This document shows, one piece after another, positions 45,990-58,951 of a DNA stretch of 64,000 nucleotides. Each line of letters begins with the position of its first letter. Position 1 is the first letter of the stretch. The notes below the pieces were generated by a model. It searched no databases, was not told the DNA's origin, and saw nothing but the letters and a program-made list of their open reading frames with translations. The stretch is from the NCBI GenBank assembly GCA_025738555.1, contig JAOVFP010000006.1:6076001-6140000 (forward strand), in the 5' to 3' direction. Made by a program: the position numbers and the translations under genes. Origin of the DNA: Cyathus striatus. Its lineage: Eukaryota > Basidiomycota > Agaricomycetes > Agaricales > Nidulariaceae.

Positions 45990-48900
45990 ATAAGTACACT
46001 CGGCAAAATCGATGACGTAAGAGATGGTCTCTACGCGTTGCCTCGCTACAGCTCGCTATCTCAGCTCTGCCTTGTCTCCAATACCCTCTCCCACGCCTCT
46101 TCCCTTCAACTACACACATCATATGTCACTATCCCAGTAGAGGCGCTCATCCCGCTCGACTCACCATCCAGCCACTCCCTCGTCCTCACCCTCAACCGTT
46201 ACGTTACCACTATGTGACTACGCCAGCCGCGCTGGCGCCGGGCGAACTCTGGCATCAACTTCGACGACGACCACAGCTGCGGTCTCCAGCGCGGGTTATG
46301 TAGGGACTTTGACGCGAAGGAGCTATTGGTTAATCTAGCACAAACGAGAATGTCGACAATACTTAGGGGCGTCCACGCCTGCTACGTCTAACCTACCGAA
46401 ACTTACACGAGGAAAGGAGATGACGCTTCCCACTAGCCTAACGATTCTGCAGAGGTTCTTACCATGAATCTCGTATGCGCTTGGGCTGTTCCTTCGAGTT
46501 AGATGTTCGAGTCTGAGGGGTATTGTAATAGGAACAATGTCACCCAGTACGTTCTTATCTGTCAGTTTTGGCTGATGTGTTGGTGATACAGCTATACAGT
46601 CTAGTGCGATGCGTGAAAGTCTATTGTCGTACGGTCCTCCCTTTACTCCCTCCTCACATTCTGACCTTCGCATCCTTTCAAGATTCACTATCGACACTAC
46701 ACAACTCATTCTAGAGTGGAACCTGATGCGGTATCCCAATGGTGAGCTTTCTTTTGTTTTTTATAGCTCGGTTTTGCGTTTTTCATGGAACTGGGGAAGG
46801 GGAAGGAGATCTGGGGTGTAAGAAGGGGTGTGGGGGGTTAAAACGCTGCTCCTGTTCGACTTGAGTACTTTTTCCTTTCTCATTGCTTTGCCTATTCTTG
46901 TTCTATTTTGGTTTTGGGCTCGTTTGACCTGGATGTATGCGCTGTTCATACCTTAGGCTGCTGGTGCTTTTGCGCTTGTGGCTCTCCCTCTTGTCTCCCT
47001 CTTTTGTTCGGTGCAGCTGCGACTTTCTATTACGAGGAACTCCTACCATAGACTTCCGTCTTTGCGTTCTTGACCTCCGGCATATAGATGCTGACGTGCC
47101 TATCTCTGCGACATGTCGTTAACCGGTAACGAATGGGACGCTACGCCAGAGCTCGTATAAATTAGTTGAGGGTCTTCGTGTTTCTGCATAAAAATGGCTA
47201 ATGTGTGCCAGTGCACTGCGTAGCTCTCTTTGGGTGCGGCTACCCAGTACTTTATGAACGTGTGAGGCTGTTGGTTCTAACTGTTCACATGTCGATCTTT
47301 CCTAGTCATATTACATGTTGGATCGATTGAATCGGCAGCGATTGAGATACTTTTATGGACGCGCGAGGGCTACTGGCTCCTCGTTGTTCGTAAATCTGTC
47401 TTTTCTAGTCATATTGCCTGGATCGGTGGCAGGATATGCATGTCATCATATGCCTTCCTTTTCCCTCCCTTCACCCCTTTTCCTTCCATTCTCACCCTCA
47501 CACAGGACCTCCTTGCAGCAATTGAATTGAACGTACAAAGCATGGAAACCACATCACAACTTCGATCACATCCTAATACCGTACGAAACAACCCTTCCTC
47601 GGGAGCATCCGTGGCTCCTCCGGCGTCGACTTTATCAAGCGCATGACCAGGCATGACCCCCATCGAGCGACACGCCGAGCTCGTATTTGCCGAGAGTCTA
47701 TACGAAAAAGCATTGTTGGGGATTGGTTATTTGGGGGACTGGTTGACCCTCATAAAGAAGCGTATGTCCCTTCCTTTCTCTTCACTTTGAGATAAGGCTA
47801 ACGGTGTTCATAGACTTAATATGCGCACAATAATATAAATATACCAACCCCTCTTCTCATGCCTCACAGCGGCAAATACAGCCAACCCGGAAGGCTATGG
47901 CCCCTTTATCGACGTGCACCCCCGCGGCGGGGCCTGTTTGGGCGCGGGGTGTGTATTCTTAATATGATTCTGGGGTGACTGGGCACGCTCGTAGAACTGT
48001 TTGGGTATCGTGGCGATCATGCGAGGGGGCTGTGATTGTTGATGCGCGCTGGGAGGGGAGTGGTGCGCCCGGTACCGCAGCTCATGGGTTGCGTGTTGTT
48101 TTTCATTTTCTTCCTTTTTCATTTTTGTACATCTCCACGTCTTCCTTCAACGTTTTCACCCCCTCACCTTTTCTCTCCACATCTCCAGCTCTTCCTCTTC
48201 TCCCTTCACTTTTCTTGCCGCCATCCTCCCTCCGCTCCTCCCTCCCCCCCTCTCCCCATTCCGAAGGCGTCCTAAGATATATATACGACATGGCCCGGCT
48301 CATCTCCCACATTATCCTCTCGCCTCACGTTCGAAGGTGTAGATACTGATGTTGCGCAGAGCATTTTAGAGTGGGGGGCACTTGGCGTCTGGATACGACT
48401 GTCTACTTTAGGTTAAGGCTTTTCAGGCGGGTCGTACCTTTAGCGTACTGTGTCCTTAGAGTTGGAATATCGAGAGCCGTAGGCGACGTGTTCGGAGCGT
48501 GGTTGTAGTTGGTCATCCACCAGATGTATGTATTGTGGGTGTTGGTGTATGCAGGGTGGTATCTTATTGAGATCCGATCGTTGCTTTTACGTTGGATTTG
48601 CTCTGCTGACTTCATTCGAGAGGATAAGCGAAGGGGGGTTATCATCTGGCTACGACCCCCGAATGGGAACGTATTCGCCGTTTCGTAGTTCAGTAGTTCG
48701 GTTGCCATAGGATGCACTGAAAACTGTGCTTTTCATTTCATCTCCATACCTCGTTACATACATGCTGTTGTTCAAACTTCACCTGACTCTCTTACCTCGT
48801 TGCATACATAAGTAGCATACCCACCATCTATGAGTACCAGTTTTTGCTCCCCCCCCAACTTCATCTCTACAACGAGCTCATTGGGATAGTTTCATTGTGG

Positions 48901-49872
48901 AGAATATATTGCCTAGTAAATATCCTCTTCCACAACATGACTATTTGGGTGGGGGATATGTCAACGCACTAGAGAACCCCTAGAAGCTTAAAGAAACACC
49001 TCTCTAAGCTTCTGGAGTTTCCACAGTGCGTTAATATATCACTTATCTGAATAGTCATGTCAACGAAACTATAGCCTACTATAGCTCTTAATAGTATTTG
49101 TTATTGTTCATGCTTTCAGCTTGTGGTTTACCTGCAATAAAGCAACTTGTTCAGTCTTCATATGTTCGATCGTCATTCTCACTGGTATCTACCAGCTCTA
49201 GGTATGAGTTAGGATAGGCGTCCACCAAGGTCTGGGGCAGCTCCACGCTGTCTAAAGAATGTTCAATCTATGGAACAAGAAACCAACAGGAATATATTGA
49301 ATGATTGATAGTACTTATACTTGTATCAATTTCCCCTTTAAACCAAGAAATATAATGCGAGTCAGTCAAACGTCCGTTCGGCTTGCGACATCTCAAGGTG
49401 TTCGAGTAAGTTGTTAGCGAGATAATAAGACTGTTGGAAACGTAACGTCGATAGTAAAACTCTGAAATGAGTTCTAGGCAAGTCCTGAGAGCATTTAGAG
49501 CTGCGACGTCGTGTAGAGTTGAGTTTGAGACGGTAGAAAGTGAGATATAACTGAAATATGAAAGAGACAACCAATATGATCTCTTGTTGAGTGGGTGACA
49601 AATTCACGAAAGTTCCAATAAGCTAGATACAGGCTTTTATAAGAAAAGAAATCGAGTATACTACTTAACAAGGTATAGTTCTACCACGTAAATTATGGAA
49701 TGTCGGACCGCATGATAGACGTACGTTTTTGAGAGACACGGAGCTGTGGTTCGAGCTGAGAAAATAAATTTTCAAAGGGATTCTGGGGTGGGTCGGAGAC
49801 TCGGTTGTTGCAGGAGTGCCAAATTCGGTATAATGTCGGGGGTTTCTTGCACTACTTTAGCGTGGGATAGAC
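45990..49872 (+). repeat. Family R copy C, uninterrupted
   Basis: The most complete copy: it aligns end to end with copy B minus its hAT-like insert and ends at the same GTGGGATAGAC. Landmarks: CGGCAAAATCGATGACGTAA at 46000-46019, the DAKELLVNLAQT-type remnant near 46310-46350, GTACTTTATGAACGTGTGAG at the empty hAT site, a C/T-rich block around 48130-48250, the hairpin near 48981-49015, and minus-strand remnants at 49150-49607. Frames are broken throughout. Confidence 0.7.
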
Positions 49873-50343
49873 GGTAGTTAATTCCTTGTGCGTAATTGGA
49901 GCTTTGGCGGTGGCAGGCGGCGAGGGAGTTGAGCGAAGCGGTGAAGAGAATGACAAGAAAGACGTATAATGCGCGAGCCGTAGTTCGATGCGTCGATCAC
50001 ATTACAGTGCCGATCAAAAGTATTGCGCACACAAAATACAAACAAACAAGATTGCGAGAGACATAACTTCCCTCAAAGTATATCAAATCTCTTCATGTAA
50101 ATTGTAGATATATAGTACTCAACCTGATCTACTATAATATGATTTTTCCAAATTTTTATATGCACAGAATGATGCTACAGGAAGTGACAATAAAACGTGA
50201 GGCTTTGACTGTATTGTGAGCTTTACCACATTACCTTGGATAGACATAATCTTGTGCATTTTAAGTATGTTATAGTGCTGCATAAGAGCTTTAAAACGCG
50301 TCATTAAACATAAACTTCTGATCTGTGGATCATTTGTTATCGT
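49873..50343. other. Intergenic; solo Tc1-like end at 50003
   Basis: TACAGTGCCGATCAAAAGTA at 50003-50022 looks like a Tc1/mariner terminal repeat (TACAGTGC...AAAAGTAT), but I found no partner end, so it would be a truncated element. Nothing else is supportable. Confidence 0.35.
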
Positions 50344-50350
50344 TGAGGCG

Positions 50351-50410
50351 TTCTGGCGACTTTCGCTATTTTTAGCGTAATTTGGCTAAAAATAGCGAAA
50401 GTCGCCAGAA
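50351..50410. repeat. Perfect 26-bp inverted repeat with 8-nt loop
   Basis: Arms 50351-50376 and 50385-50410 are exact reverse complements (starting TTCTGGCGACTTTCGCTATT) around the loop GTAATTTG. It sits about 130 bp upstream of the NLR remnant. It may be a minimal snapback element, or it could fold in RNA. Confidence 0.85.
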
Positions 50411-50543
50411 AGCTATTACAATTCATCAAGCTTACATGGCGGAGAACATGGGTATCGAAAGAGCTGGCGATGGTGCGTGTCCATAACGATGTACGGAGAT
50501 ATTCTACAGGCTGATTACTGATTAAGACGATCTATCGGTCACC

Positions 50544-51169
50544 TTGCAGAAGCAAATTGCACATAGTGCGATGCATAATTCCGTTGAACGTTATGACATC
50601 CCAAAGTGTCATCCAGTCACTAGAGACAAAGTCCTGGACGATATTATGTCCTGGATCAATCACCAAAATCCAGACGCACGAACTATGTGGCTGCATTTCC
50701 CAACTGGTGCAGGGAAGTCTGTGATTGCACAAACCATAGCTGTTCGATGCGCGGAGGAAGATAAGCTTGCTGCTTCGTTTTTCTTCTCTCGTCACAATGC
50801 GGAGAGAAATACTTGCCGATCCCTTATTGCTACTATTGTATACCAACTTTGATTCTAATTGGCCATCTAATGAGCAAATTGAACAAATCGTGAACAGATC
50901 ATCCAAGCAATTTATCTATGCTGCAACCGTTTTACGATTTGTCGGGAATCCACGGTCCAACCCCAGGAAGTCCCTTCCTTGAAAGGGTCACCAATATAAA
51001 TGGCATGGGAACCAACAATCCATTTGCGGAACTTATCATAAAAGACACTGTCGGCATGGAAATTATACAAACTCAAATTTTTACTTCTTTATTGGAATTT
51101 GATCGGAACAGTATTAATTTCCAGCTGAGAGGATATCCTCTTTCGAACATCAAATATGCCTTTATGTAA
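50544..51169 (+). pseudogene. NACHT-type NLR fragment, internally deleted and frameshifted
   Basis: Three successive frames make one family. 50544-50852 reads SAMHNSVERYDIPKCHP, then VLDDIMSWI, then a Walker A motif (FPTGAGKSVIAQ) and AASFFFSR, the start of the NTPase of Agaricomycete NACHT NLRs. 50836-50982 reads SSKQFIYAATVLRFV, normally some 150 residues later. 50976-51169 reads NPFAELI near its start. The middle of the NACHT domain (Walker B, sensor) is deleted and no C-terminal repeats follow. There is no ATG at the start, so the effector domain is also missing. Intact relatives are cytosolic sensors linked to non-self recognition and cell death; this one is dead. Confidence 0.8.
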
Positions 51170-51985
51170 AGTGAGAGAGCGTATAGATATCCTCAGGCTC
51201 TTTTTGGAGTGGTTTACACCGAAATGTGAACCGTACGTGAAGCTCATATATTGTTTCTAATCTCATTACGTGACATCTAACAAATGCCAAAGACTTCACA
51301 GATCAATTCCTGTTGTAAATATAGTACCACGTAGCTCTCAAATTCCTATTAGGAGAAAAGGCTTGATTTGGGGAAGACGGGTTGAATGATCTGAAATATT
51401 TGACTCGACTTTTAGAAATTCTACTTGAAAGAGAGTTGAAAATTGGAGCTGAGAAGAAAGAGATAGAAGACTCCAAATTTAAATTCACGAAAGAGTTGTT
51501 ATTGCAAAATCAAGTTGACGATAAAGAGATAGAAAATTGGTTGAGTAGGTTGAGATGGAAAATTGATGAGAAGGAGATATAGCACTGGTAGCTGTTTGAG
51601 GTTTGGTTACGATTGAACAGAGCATTGATGTATTCCTGTTGGGAGCTTGCTCCCCCTATTTGTTCGCGTTGGCGACCCAAAATGCAAAGTGACTGTGCAT
51701 GCACGGAACATTAGTCAGCGACTCTGGCAGCCCAAAATGTATAGTGGCTGTGCATGTTCAGTGCATTAGTCAGCTCTGACTTCGTAGTTGTCCTGCACCA
51801 ATCGCGCACCGTGCATGAAAGCTGAAACACAGAATGTTACCATATCAAACCCCACACAAATCATACACATTTATAATGAGTACTTCAGTGCTTTATGTAC
51901 TACTTATTCCACAACTACACCAAAACATCAAAATCTATTGGGCCTTGGCTGAGAAATTAGAATGAATGTATAACTGTGGAAGCGA
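51170..51985. other. No firm gene; short charged ORF at 51382-51582
   Basis: A 66-codon frame rich in E, K and L (ERELKIGAEKKEIEDSKFKF) could form a coiled coil, but it lacks an ATG start and a neighbouring exon. It may be leftover NLR or unrelated sequence. Confidence 0.3.
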
Positions 51986-52312
51986 TACTGTAACAATCAA
52001 ATCAATTCGTCTGTCACGCGTCACCCACCCTTTTGACGAGACGAAATTCGGTGCAACTTTGCGTGACCATTTGAAACCTCGTCATTTTTGAACGTGACGC
52101 GTGACAAGCAGGTTCAAATTTTTTTTTGCAGTGGTCAAACTTGCTATTTGGGCTTAAATTGACCTAAAAATTTTTCTTTTGCTAGTTCAAGTAGTGAAAG
52201 TGACAAAAAATTTTGGTGCGTCACGCAAGATCTACAAAAGTGACGAACTGATTTGATGGTTCGGCGTGTCACGCACTCAGAGGGGTGACGAATTGATTTG
52301 ATTAATACAGTA
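51986..52312. mobile_element. 327-bp TA-flanked MITE (TACTGTA family, member 2)
   Basis: The ends TACTGTAACAATCAAATCAA and, inverted, TACTGTATTAATCAAATCAA match for about 28 bp and are bounded by TA. The inside repeatedly contains GTGACGCGTGAC or its shorter form GTCACGC, as in the MITE at 8371-8750. No coding capacity. Confidence 0.8.
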
Positions 52313-52469
52313 TAACAGCTAGTAAAAGGAAGGTAAAAAATATTATAATGAAGATAGTATAATTGGGACGAAGCAAGGGTTTATAGAACAAAGTTAGAAT
52401 AAATCAAATAATGCACAGACAACCAATAAAAAGGTTTCTGTCCCCTAATAAGATGTGTTACATGTTTTC

Positions 52470-55400
52470 TGTGGGGTTATCGGATCGCGAATGTGAAAAT
52501 TGAGACATGTGACTGTCACTACTGTAGCCGACCCTGAAAGTGGCCACCTATAGTAAGTGGCCATTGAGTGATTTGAATGACCACAGCACCAAATTAAGCT
52601 CGTTTTTTTTGGGATATGTATATTAATATACTGTAGCTACATATATACAAAGTTTTAACTCCAAACGGGCTCAGTGTGTAAAGATATGGTAGCTAGAAGT
52701 GATAAAAATGTCAATGCGGCCTCAATTTGCTACATCACTAAATTCTGGAGAACCTCCCGAGCGGTTATGACCCATCACAATGTGCCACATTTAACATGAT
52801 ACACCACAATCTCGTGATCACATCATAACTGATGTTGATGAAATTTGAGCTGCCCTCAACTCAATAATTCTGGTGGTGAATCACAATCCAACCTGTGGTT
52901 GTATACATATCATAATATTATCTGACATATAGCATGAAATTATGTTTTATTATGTAGTTATATGGACCTTGTGACTATGAGGGGTTATTATATACCAATC
53001 ATGATGGGTTATGAGTAGCTATATTTATCAGAAACGGCGTACTGTGCGCAAACAATGCGTGGGCGGTAACAAATGTATATCCAACTTAACATTACTTATT
53101 AGTTAGGACATTATATCTGATCTTATTTATTATTTGAATATTATATACAAGCATTGTAATCTACGTAACGACGGTAGTAATTACTAGTACAGTTTAGTAA
53201 GTAACTAGCATTGCACTAGTATAAATAAGGAGAAGAATAAAGGGATTACATACCTATTGAAGGTGCTTACCAAGGTTTCAAGTCAGTGCTCAAGTGGGGT
53301 CGCTAACAAGTCGCTAGCCCTTTCAATTCACGTTGAATCCTGCCTGCTTATATGCTTTTCGTTGTGGAGTACTCTTACAAATACTCCGGGTCATGGAGCT
53401 AGAAGGTGGGGCTCTGAGTGGCATGTACTGTCATGCCTTTCGAAACACTTGGTAAATTTGGAGTTGATGATGTCATGGATAACTGATGCTTTAGGCTGTT
53501 CACATTTGGTTCACATCTTCAAAGTTCAAAGTACTTACTTGCCAGGGGAATGTGCAAGTTCCACATACATATTTTGCGTGACCAGATATAGTTTATATCA
53601 ATGATCATCTAGAAACGTATAACATTTGATAGACTTACTACACTAGATTGGTTTAGTCGTCAGAATGCTTGAAAATCAATCAGGAAAGCGTTCAATTATA
53701 TATGCTATTTCGGTTTCATGAAGACTTGACAATGTTCTCCCAGCCCTGTAATGTGTCATGCAGAGCTACTTTAAATTGTTCCCCAGCAGAAGTACAGTCA
53801 TCAACCGGGACACGTGACACCAAAAATAAAAAATCAATCTACGTCGTAAGATATACGTGAAATAAATATAAAACTTGCACAGTTTATTAAAGGAATACCA
53901 CATATATAACATAGTAAAAGTTTGAAAATTTTGAGCAGAGGGAAGTAGGTGAAATTCTTGAAAAGGTTGAGGTGGCCAGAAATCAGCCATCACCACATGG
54001 CGTGACAGCCCACTCTCGGCTTAATTGTTATCACTGTTGGGACACTGCTGGTCTACCATTTGCTCTTGATTTGCTCTCGCAATAATACTGTTAATACTGA
54101 GTTTAATAAATTACTACTTGACTGTAAGAATGCCTGCTCAAAATCCCTAGCAATTGTGTACGTACCCTTCCCATTTGGCTTTACACTCTGCAAGATAAGG
54201 AGTAACTAAGTACATGATGTCTACTCTTCTACAAATATCCTCTCCTCTACTACCTTCAATATTGTAGATCTATTTTGTATTATCTGTAAAAGTGAAAAGA
54301 ATAGTGAGAAGATGGCTGGTGTGAAGCAGTGGAACAGCTGTGTGTTATCCACTCTAATAGCATGGAATCTATGCTACACCCTGATCCTTGTTACTGAGCA
54401 TCAGCACATATATTTCCATAGATCTGATATATAATATGTCTGACTGGCAGGCTTATGCTTAAAACAACTGCTTCTATGTGAAATACTCTTGTCTATACAT
54501 AGTTCTATGTCATTTAATTTTTGGAAGTCTCAAATTCTGACAAACCTATCAAGCTTAGTGAATGTTATTTATATAAGTTTACAGTAATGTGCAATATTAT
54601 ATTATTCCTAAATCTTAACTACATACATAGCTGTGATTTACAAAAAGTTCTGTGGAAATTGGTGTTGATTTGGAGGTGGGAGAGCGCAGATAAACCAGAT
54701 GTGTCACGTGACGAGGTGGTGCCTCGTTAAGTGGTTGATGACTGTACCTGCATGTATTTTTACGAGTTACAATGTGGATCTCAGAATAATTAGATGCTCA
54801 TCAGCAGTTATGCTAACCTAGAGAGTATCACAATACAATCTTGATACCATTACGATACTCCTTACATGATATGATACAAAACGATGAGAATTTAACAGTC
54901 ATTGCAACTCATAGGCACTTCAAAATGTTGGGAGCCACTCATGATGACGTACCACAATTGTGAGGAGCTCCTAACATCTCATAATTGCTCCTGAGCTGAA
55001 GTATTCTGATCATCTGATCGTGATGTGCATATTTATTGCCGAGATACTCACTGATTTACTGATGTAATGGTTCACACGCTGTCTCAAGAATCATCCTGCT
55101 ACTCCTCCACTATAACACCACGATAGGCTGAAATAAAAATACAGTTAGGTATATAAATAAGTTGTATTGATATCCTGAATGGTAGAAATCGCTGATATGG
55201 TCCCAATATATGTAGATTTGGTATGCAATTGATACATATATGTTATCTACTCACCTGCAGAGGCCCATATCTGTATGAAGCTCAAAGGCCATAGAAAACT
55301 CCTTTTACTTATATTTTTTGGGAGGCTACAATAAATGGTTATATCTTTAGGATTATGTACTCTGCTTATTTTATACTATTTTATTTGGTGCATAAGAGCA

Positions 55401-56640
55401 TCTTTGTTTTTATGCCAAAATTAGTAGTGTCAGATGCAGTCAGTTGCTTGCAATATCAGGCAAACATTGGGCTTCGCAGAAGTCAGAAAAGTATTTAACA
55501 GGTTCTGAACAATATATTCTTGCAATTCTATGTGTGGAAAGTTCCCTATCATTGAGATATCGTCCTATTAGTAGGACAAAGAACTCAGCAGATCAGTCCA
55601 GGTAAAGCACATGCAGCCGAGCTTGCTTTGTCAGCAGCCCAAGAAGTCTTAGCTTGTTGTAGCTTATAATGCGATCAAAGTATATTCAAGTTTCTAGGCG
55701 TGGCAGGTTTCCCTGTAAACCGTAATTTGGAGTCCTCATAACAAATAAATTTATTCCGAGCTAAATACTTCACCTAAAAATCTGAAACTCTCAGGATATC
55801 TAAATGAATAATATGCACACAGATCTGCAAAATAATTTCGAGCATAAGGCAACCTGAAAAGGTGCACACAGTTGCACAAGTTGAAATGGCCACTTTCAGG
55901 GTCAGCTACAGTAAGTATTTCGTGACTCGGCAAAATCGATGACGTAAGTAAGAGATGCCTCGCTGTCCTGCTGTCTCGTCAAGCCTGTCTCCGAACACTC
56001 TTATCCTCTCCCACTCCGGCCGAGTCCCTCCAACTAGCACATACATATCATATGTCCCTCACCAACCAGCCACTTCCTCCTCCTCTCCCTTAACCGTCAC
56101 TTTACCACTACGCCAACCGCCACAGCTGCAAGCATGAGTACAAGTTATGCCCTTGCGCAACCGCAGGCTGATGTTGGGGACTTGGATGCGAAGGATGTGT
56201 TTCCTGCAGAATTCACGTAACATTTAAACATAATGAAGTGTAAGGACGAAAACCTCAAATAGGGAGGCATCTTGGGAGTGTTTGACGAGCGTTCTTCGCA
56301 GTGCACGACGTCAAACGTAACCAACACTTGGCTCCTTGACTTTTAGCCTATATACCGACCGTTGTCCAGGACTACTATGTCTACGCCCACCGGAACTTGA
56401 CCGAAACCAACGTACGCCCTCCACCCTCCACCCCCCATACTACTTCGTACTCACCCGCACACAGGATCTCCTTACAGCAATCAAAATTCAAACGCACAAA
56501 ACTGGCAACCAGATCGCAAGAACGACCCCCATCGAGTGATACGCCGAGTGTCTGTGCGAAAAGGTCTTATTGGGATTGTGTATCCGGGGGATTGGTTTGC
56601 TTTCATAAAGAGGCGTATGTGCCTTCTTTTTCTCTGTAAG
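52470..56640 (+). repeat. Family R copy D, split by a 3.4-kb element
   Basis: 52480-52519 (GCGAATGTGAAAATTGAGAC then CATGTGAC) and 55914 onward (TATTTCGTGACTCGGCAAAA) together correspond to an unbroken stretch in copy E (inverse of 58800-58865) and in copy A. Further on it keeps a frame MSTSYALAQPQADVGDLDAKD at 56132-56195, here opening with an ATG, and RKGLIGIVYPGDWFAFIKRR at about 56548-56610. Decayed. Confidence 0.6.
52520..55913. mobile_element. 3.4-kb TA-flanked inverted-repeat element
   Basis: Inverted ends start TACTGTAGCYGACCCTGAAA and match for 27 bp with one mismatch. TA bounds both ends. It interrupts family R copy D, whose relatives read through the site. The inside (3.3 kb) has no frame I recognise, so it is a non-autonomous or heavily decayed element. 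The TACTGTA terminus is shared with the two MITEs at 8371 and 51986, suggesting one transposase lineage. Confidence 0.75.
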
Positions 56641-57439
56641 TTGTGTAGGTGTAGGTGTTGGTATGTGCCTGCGTGCGTTGTGGGGCGTTTGGGATTCGAT
56701 CATTGCTCTTGAGTGCGTAACCCTTCCCTCGTAATTTAATCAACTTTACTTTAATAGAAATAAAAGAGGAACGGAGTGGAAAATGTAAACTGGCTGCAAC
56801 TAACTAGATGTATGCTGTGGTAATGGTTGGGTGGGTAACGTAAAACGTGCAAGGAAGGAGACACTATCGACGCTGGAGCAGATAGAAGAAAAAAGGTTCC
56901 CCTCTTATTGCTTGAACACTGACAATTCAAAACTCCTAATTCAAAAGTAGAATTACCGAGGAGCCAATTGAGAAGAGGTCTCAATTGAGGTGAAAAGTCG
57001 ACATACCGAGGACTCCCATAAGGTCTGGGAAGGAGACTTCTGGGTAACCGATAACGGCGCACGCGACCTGCATCGTAAAGTTAAACAACATAACGAGGTG
57101 GCTACATGATTGGGCGCTAATAATTCAAAATATTCAAGCTTCATCGTGGACCAACAAAATTGTATTCTTACCAAGTAGCAGAAACAATAATATTACCTAG
57201 AAATTGAACCGGGAACTCAGCACCCATATGAAAGCCCACTCGTTTTCGTAGTCTACTTCGCAAGGAAAGTCTCCGTACCACTACATTATCGCGAACGCAG
57301 ATTGTCCCAGAACACGAACCCAGCACATATTCTAAATTCGCAGTGAAGGCGGGAACACTTGTTCACCTTGTGACCAGCGACAAGAACGCCGAGCACTCAT
57401 AGTAGGAAGCGCTCGATGTTCACCAAGGACATAGTGCAT
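56641..57439. other. No gene recognised
   Basis: Short frames only, with no motif. The segment lies between family R copies D (plus) and E (minus) and may be unique spacer. Confidence 0.35.
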
Positions 57440-58880
57440 ACTAGCTATCGTGGTATGTTCCAGTTGCCTTGGACAGCCTCACGGCTCAACCTGAAGCATA
57501 AGAACCTCAACCATGTGGTCATAGCTAGATGCTACCTCTCACGTCTAATCCTATCATTTCGAACGGAGTTAGCAGCAAAGATCGAAAGCAAGAGCGACGA
57601 TAGATCCTAACAGGACACCTCCACGCACGAAGGAATACACCCACACCCACGCTACTTACGTCTGGTGTCAAACGATAGCCACGCTTCTCAGTGTTGGCCC
57701 AAAGCGTTGGACGTTTCTCGAGGCCATGCATATAGTTATAGCGGGATGCTACGTTATTGTGTCATTCTACATCTTACCTGACGAGCACTTAGACCAGTGC
57801 AAATCGCACGGACCGCGACGATCGGGCCCCAACGCAACAGCGCATTACCCACCACTCACACTCACACACCCCTTCCTACACTAAGTTCTCCTTTCCCAGC
57901 TTCGCGCAACAAGGACAACATAGCGAACAAAAGCCAAACGAAAACTCACGATTGGGATACCGCTACAGATTTCACTTCAGAATGCGCTGCGCACAGTCAA
58001 TATCAACACCTTAAATTTGAAGTGATGCTAGAACGGACGAGGAGGTTAGAAAGGGAGGAGGGAGGGAAAGGACGAACATACATCGTGTTGATACGGGATT
58101 AGACCTTGCGCGTATCGTATAGGACTTTACATCTGTTCACTATCCCCTGCACGCATCAGCTACCACCAACCGAGAAAGAACAGAAAGAACATACCTGGTA
58201 ACATAGTTCCTATTAAAACACTTCTCGGACTCGAACACCTCACTGGCGGAGAGACATTTTACTGTTTGTGCAGGGGAGTGGAATTTGAAAGTTATGGCAG
58301 CGTGGTAAGCTCACATATGCGTGGGTCGACGTGGTCAGGCAATTGGGATATATAATCAGAGAAGCAAATAAACTAAGATTAGCGACGGAGCCAGACGGTG
58401 ATTTATGCATTGACGACATTTGACGTGGATATCTTTTTGGCATGGTGCACTGCGTAGAACGGTTGTCCGACTTGGACTAGAAAGTCCAACGGCTCAACAG
58501 CTTCTTTGCGTAAAAATTCCTTTCATCAGCCTGCGGCTGCAATTAGACAAAACTCGTGCTCGTGCTCGCAGTTGTGGCTGTCGTCGAAGTAGATGCCAGA
58601 ATCGGCCAGCGCGGTTGGCGTAGTGGTAAAGTGGCGGTTGAGGAAGAGGAGGATGAAATAGTTGTGCGGTGAGTCGAGTGGGACGAGCACTTCGACTGGG
58701 ACATATGATTTGTGTGTGGTTGGAGGGGCTCGGAGTGGGAGGGGACTAGAGTGTTCGGAGACAAGGTTGAGACAGCGAGGCAGGAGACCATTTCTTACGT
58801 CATTGATTTTGCCGATAACTTAGTCACATGACCAAGCCCCAATTTTCGCATTCGCGGATCTCGACAACTAGTCCGGTAGG
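57440..58880 (-). repeat. Family R copy E, inverted
   Basis: Reading the minus strand from 58880: GCGAATGCGAAAATTGGGGC, CGGCAAAATCAATGACGTAA, the C/T-rich CTCCCACTCCGAGCCCCTCC block, then the remnant TASTSTSFV...LQPQAD around 58530-58580. This is the order seen in copies A, C and D. It forms an inverted pair with copy D. Left boundary uncertain. Confidence 0.55.
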
Positions 58881-58884
58881 CCGA

Positions 58885-58951
58885 ACCGTCTATGGCCGAG
58901 ATCACGCTAGCGTCAGCTGACTTGCGTGGGGCTATCTCGTCGATAGACGGT
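58885..58951. other. Two-step hairpin
   Basis: ACCGTCTAT (58885-58893) pairs with ATAGACGGT (58943-58951), and inside it GAGAT (58898-58902) pairs with ATCTC (58934-58938). It lies just outside family R copy E. Meaning unknown. Confidence 0.4.
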
